64,000 nucleotides of DNA, from the NCBI GenBank assembly GCA_019095985.1, contig CM032669.1, positions 8,183,880 to 8,247,879 on the forward strand. The letters are read 5' to 3'. Every line of letters begins with the position of its first letter. Position 1 is the stretch's first letter. The notes under the pieces were generated by a model. The model was not told where the DNA came from and did no database searches. It saw only the letters and a program-made list of their open reading frames with translations. The stretch comes from Streblospio benedicti (taxonomy: Eukaryota > Annelida > Polychaeta > Spionida > Spionidae). Positions 59,297 through 64,000 of this stretch are shown here, piece after piece. Made by a program: the position numbers and the translations under genes.

Positions 59297-62241
59297 TTTA
59301 TTTCAAATCCATAGCGATTTCTGCCTAAAATCTGTTCAATAAGCTAAAATAATCCGTTGCCTGATATTTCAAATGGTTTTTTACTCATTTGACATCTAAA
59401 ACTAAGTGTTGTGAATCAAAAAGGATAATAATTTATATTTGATATGAAAAGAAGCATATCTATTAGACAAAATACCACTTGGAGCAGAAAAACGCGATAT
59501 TGGTTTATGGCAAACGTATTTTTACTTGTTGGTCTATTGCATGAACATCAGTGAAGTTAACTGTATTTTTGTTTTTTTGTTTGTTAAAATAACTATATAT
59601 AGACACTTTTTGCCAAATAAATTAAAATTGAATCATTAGGTTTAAAATTATACTCCCCAAAAATTATTGCTTATTAAAAATCTAAAGCGATTTTTGTTTA
59701 AAATCTGTACGAAAGCTGATTCAATCATTTACCTGACATTTGAGTTGAATTTTTACTCATTAAAGATTCAAACACATGTGTTATGAACAATCATTTTCAT
59801 TTAATACACTTATGAACATCTTCTATTAGAGAAAATATGGTATTAACACTTTTCGGATTTTGACGAGTAAAAATAATGCGTAAATCGGCTCTTACGAACA
59901 AACGCCCCCGGACCTGACACCAACTTATATCCTAAACTCGACTTGTGATAAACATCTAGGAAACCAAAAATCACTATGAAACTTTTTTAACAGTCTGAGC
60001 GCATAGACCCTAGCTGGCTCCCAGAGTAAAAGAATATAATTACAGTCCCCTTCTCTGCTGTTCTTTCAAAAATTAACACTCAAAAACAAATTTCAAACAT
60101 AATTTTAATCGATTTCGAAATTGATTAAAATCACATTTGAAATTTGAATTTGAATGTTAATGTTAGAAAAAAACAGGTGAAGACATTAAAATAACTGAAA
60201 CATGAAAACCACTGCTTTATACCACATAACAAGACAGGACAGTTTACAAAATATATAAACTTTTCAAAGCAAGTCATAATGCACCAAAGGAAGAAATATG
60301 ATTAACTGGAGTTTTCCATATACATGTATCTGACATTTCATAGTGCATGATTAAGGAGCGCGTTCACAAATTATGTCAATCAAATTTTGGCCCCTCTTCT
60401 CCCGTGTCAACTTTCGTCAACTTCACAACTTTACTATAGAAGTAAAAGATACAAATTTAAGTTAGATCAATGTACGAGGTTAGTGTCAACTTGCAATGTT
60501 TGTTGTGATCCCCCCCCCCCCCCCAACAACTTTCGTTGACCCCCCCCCCCCCCTCCCCTTCAGGGTTGACATCATTTGTGAACGTTCCCTAATAAAATGC
60601 AGTTTCTACTGTAACATCGTTACGTTATCTGGTAGAATTCATAATAGACTTACTATTGATTCTAGTTTGGTGGTGTTTCGCGAGTGCATCACACCAATAA
60701 GTCCGGTTACCGTCACCTAAAACAAAGCTATTTATATTTAATACTTGACGCTTTTTTTTAATACTTGACATACTATCATTATTTGGTTTAACATTGGAAT
60801 TATGTAAAGTAGAATTTTTAAAACGATAATCCATCATTAGTTTTACTCAAATAACCTTGGTTAAATAGCAATATTGAAAAAAACAAAATTTGAATTAATT
60901 AGTTTATGTCAGGCTGTTTTGTCAGTTTTTAATTTTATAGACAATATTGGGTTGTATAGCTATAATAAACAATTACCGATCCTAAGATAATAAAGGCAAA
61001 TAATTAGAGCTGTGTAAATGATATTTCTAAAGAAAAATTGAACATCACAATTTTTCAAAATTTCACAGGTTTGAAGTTGCCACCATTACAGGGTAGCGCA
61101 AAAATATAACTGCAAATCAGTAACCATGTCTTTTCAACCTACATGTATTAATTGTATTCTTTCCAATGTTGCTATAAAATCAACTTAATTATAATGAAAA
61201 ATCAGTTGCATATATTATTTCAAAATAGATACTGGAATTACCAAGTTAAATGTGTTGAATATATGCCAGTTTATTTTTTAAACAGTATTGTAATTGTTTA
61301 GAAAAGACTGATAAATACAAAACTCGTTTCGTGTAATATGAATTATTTTATAGGGTTCTTAATTGTGGCGAATCATGGCTTGCCCTTTGGGCTTGCTGTG
61401 ATACACCACAAGAACTAATACCCAATATAATATTTCATGTTAACAACTCACCCGGTTTTGTCTATATATTGGATCATATAAAGATCTAGAAACACATTGA
61501 CAATCTCCACCTTTGGAAGCAATTGATTTTACAAACCCCCAATAAATTAATTTAGCACTAGCAAAAATCGTGTAATACATGGGGTCGAAATATACGTGCT
61601 GTGTCCACGTCTCTTTTTAAGACTTTAAAAAAAAGTTCTCTAGGCAATTTTTAATATGATATCTGTAGTGAAGAAATCCTGATGAAATGTACGTGTCCAT
61701 AGATGAGGATTTTCAATGTGTCCATGGTTAAAATGGCTACAAAAACGACTGTGTCGTTGTGTCACTTATTTATATCCCATGTAGAGACCTACGCTGGCTT
61801 GGAGGATATCAATTTGATATGTTGGCATCTGTACATGTTTATTACACAACTGACACACAAACTCTTATCTAACTCTCATGGCTTCGATCTGAGAATATTG
61901 CAACATTCAGAACAAAACTTGTGACATGGTTTCACAAGCTAGAAGAGCATGAATGAAACAAGAAATTTCTAAAGCTACATGCATTAGACAACACATTTCA
62001 TAGCTGGGATAACCATCTCAACAACATCAATCAGCCTAGGACAATTTGCAGGCAGCAATGATCTGTAATTATTGATTTGTTAGCATCATGTGGAATTGAA
62101 ATACCTGGAATTCCCATTTATTGATTGGCCACATGATACTGTGTAAGCACATGTCTTTTGCTGCTTCAGTATCAGATGGTTGATTTGATTTTTCATTATT
62201 TCCAAGCATTTATCGAAGTTCTTCTATAAGAAGACAACAAG
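59297..62241 (+). repeat. Inverted duplicate of the copy A/B flank
   Basis: Read in reverse complement, 59297-60360 matches about 54140-53095 (satellite and palindrome), 60354-60590 matches the MITE at 53091-52860, 60590-60725 and 61350-61760 match about 52860-52250, and 61790-62241 matches about 49880-49450. Relative to copy A it has about 0.5 kb extra (60730-61340) and lacks about 2.4 kb (49880-52240). No coding region was seen. Confidence 0.8.
60058..60172. repeat. Second copy of the 110-bp palindrome
   Basis: Inverted counterpart of 53268-53378. The inner dyad (aattttaatcgatttcgaaa with ttgattaaaat) is kept and the outer right arm is somewhat decayed. Confidence 0.7.
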
Positions 62242-63288
62242 ATGGCTAATGCTATGTCCACAGGTAAGCAACTATGGTTTGTCTTTGACATTTTACACTA
62301 CTAGTATGACTGCCTGGATATGACTTAGGTCCATAAATAAAATTTGATGACTAATATTAATAGATCTACTCAGATTCTAAAGTCTTTAGTACAGGAACAA
62401 CATGAGCCAAAATTTCAATGAAAATTGGCCATAACTCGCTTAATATTTATCGAATTTTGAAAATCTTTTTTTTAAATGTTTCTGTGATCATTTCCCATAC
62501 AATGAAATCAAAATGTAAATAAAATTATCAATTCCATATTTTGACCTGGACAGCCTACTCAGATTTTAAACTGTCATTAGTTATGAGACATACTCAAATT
62601 TTATATGATTATGAATGTGTTGTTTATTTCTTGTGTAGGTTGGAGCATCAGTGCCCTCAGAGAGTTAAAAGACAAGGCAGCAAAATACATCAAGAATCAA
62701 TCTGGGGACTACTTGCCCATAAAGTTCTTCTATAGAAACAATTCATATTCCTACTGGGATCATGTGAGAGATCATAAGAATGTACTAACTCCACAAATGA
62801 AAGATAACAACGGCGACCCAAATTGTCCAATCAACAACAATTTTTTTGGAATTTGGTTTTGCGTGAACGTGCACAGAGGAAATGGAGAGCCATTTGATAA
62901 GTCTCCATTTGGACCCAAAAGACTCAATGTCCCGGTAGAAATGATGCTAAATAAAAGCAAAAATCTCTATTTTGCTGACTTCTATTGTCACTTTCACGCG
63001 CATTACGTCTCGTTAGTTATTTGCGACAAAGGGAGCCAGCAAGACCGATTCCTGTCTCAGACACTCCTGAGGTTGAATCCTAACAACAATCAGTTTCTGA
63101 GATGGGAAGGTTCTCATTTCGTGGTGACATGTGACATATGGGTAGAGGTTTTTTATGCACATGCCTTAGATGTGAATGAAATCCTTGGTCAAGGAGGCTT
63201 TTTCAATACATGTCAACCCTCTTTCAAAGGAAATCCAACTCCAGGAGGCATGCCCAAACGCATAACTTGTAAGATCTGCAATTTGTAA
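62242..63288 (+). CDS. PHYHIP C-terminal domain protein, copy C
   Basis: Exon 1 (62242-62263) reads ATG GCT AAT GCT ATG TCC ACA G and ends at GTAAGC; exon 2 (62639-63288) follows ttgtgtag and ends TAA. The product is 223 residues, starting MANAMSTGWSISALRELKDK and ending ITCKICNL. It differs from copy B at about 11 positions in exon 2 (for example FVCHF-region VFN to HFH), more than A differs from B. The frame and both splice sites are intact, making it the copy most likely to be functional. The intron is 375 nt, longer than in A and B because of a roughly 180-bp insertion flanked by the repeated word ctactcagatt. The domain is the conserved C-terminal region of PHYHIP/PHYHIPL without fibronectin III; it is probably cytosolic. 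The vertebrate homologues bind phytanoyl-CoA hydroxylase; the role here is inferred only. Confidence 0.85.
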
Positions 63289-64000
63289 TTTTGAAGAGTT
63301 TTTGAACAAATGTTATGGACGGATTTTTTAAACTGAAAATTCATCGTAAATTACATTTAGGGAACGTCAGTTGACAGGAATGTACAAAAATGCATTAGAT
63401 GCACTGTTACGTAGAAATAGTTGTAGAGAATGAAGTAATTATTTGTAATTGTAGAAAAATGCATTTGATACACTGTTGTATTTTGAAATAGTTTTAGAGC
63501 TTGTAAGTTCCTACTAGTTTGTGATTATTATTCAATCAATAGCAATGAGTGGTTTCACAACCAATGATAATCAATACATGTCATAGTTCAATCTGACAAC
63601 ATTTTATAAACAAACTAGCTTTCCCCCACGCGTTGCAGTGGCACACTATATAGCTTTAACATGGTATCCTCCGATTTTCTTCCATCGGATATTCAGAAAA
63701 ATGGTACTTTTATCAGAGTGTAATACATAGGTAGATCTATGTGTGACTCTGCTTCCGCTAACGCAAATTCCACTGAAGCCAATTTGGCTAAAGGGCTCTC
63801 AAAAGTTGAACCCAAATACAAAAACGTTGAACTTTGATTCCATTTCATATTCTTTGAGCATGAATGCATAAATGTTAATATATTTTTCAGTTTCAAACAT
63901 ATTTTGTTCTCTAAACCAAGTACTCAATTGATGATCTCAGAGTTTTTGTTGGTTCAAAACTTGTAGGGGAAAATTGCTGATAAGGTAGTGCAAATCAATG
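63289..64000. other. 3' flank of copy C, possible repeat end near 63615
   Basis: 63289-63530 matches the reverse complement of 56553-56320 beside copy B. From about 63615 a different sequence starts (aactagctttcccccacgcg, ttgcagtgg), reminiscent of conserved ends of dispersed invertebrate repeats. No coding region was recognised. Confidence 0.45.

Overview
The window is nuclear DNA from an animal, most likely a marine invertebrate (hemichordate, cephalochordate or lophotrochozoan; the sequence alone does not settle which). The reasons are AT-rich DNA with GT-AG introns, a tandem C2H2 zinc-finger gene, CR1-type LINEs with a PHD finger and a 2A-like peptide, Penelope-like elements with GIY-YIG nucleases, many MITEs, and satellite-like arrays. 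Three 100-N gaps and one stretch that reads like a poor sequencing trace show that it is a draft assembly.

Region by region. 1-16 kb: mostly non-coding. It holds a long hairpin, a CpG-rich patch, a possible minus-strand gene for a single-pass membrane protein (three phase-compatible exons, 6255 to 4387) and a hAT-like MITE. 16-21 kb: two Penelope-like element fragments, one split by a TIR element, with a LINE scrap and a locally duplicated block between them. 21.6-22.2 kb: a seven-finger C2H2 gene. 23.8-27.6 kb: two more copies of the 17.7-19.9 kb block, the last partly corrupted and carrying a TIR element that the other copies lack. 28-35 kb: an internally deleted CR1-like LINE, possible exons of an unknown membrane protein, and a nearly full-length CR1-like LINE on the minus strand whose tail is a 170-bp GAA/TTC microsatellite.

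35.1-44.1 kb: the most interesting locus. Two exons with matching phase-1 splice sites encode a 110-residue protein rich in lysine, arginine, serine and cysteine, resembling sperm nuclear basic (protamine-like) proteins. The single 8-kb intron is almost filled by about 18 diverged units of a roughly 265-bp repeat, and that array is bounded by inverted repeats of 120-150 bp. A 335-bp foldback follows just before the acceptor.

44.1-47.1 kb: a decayed LINE and a transposase-domain fragment. 47.2-64 kb: a young segmental duplication with three two-exon genes (A and B on minus, C on plus) for the C-terminal domain of phytanoyl-CoA hydroxylase-interacting protein (PHYHIP/PHYHIPL), without the N-terminal fibronectin III domain. 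The copies are embedded in a ~375-bp satellite, a Harbinger-like MITE and a palindrome. Copies A and B are nearly identical. Copy C is inverted and about 5% different in protein sequence.

I see no operon or pathway logic linking the genes. The organising theme is duplication and repeat invasion around small host genes.
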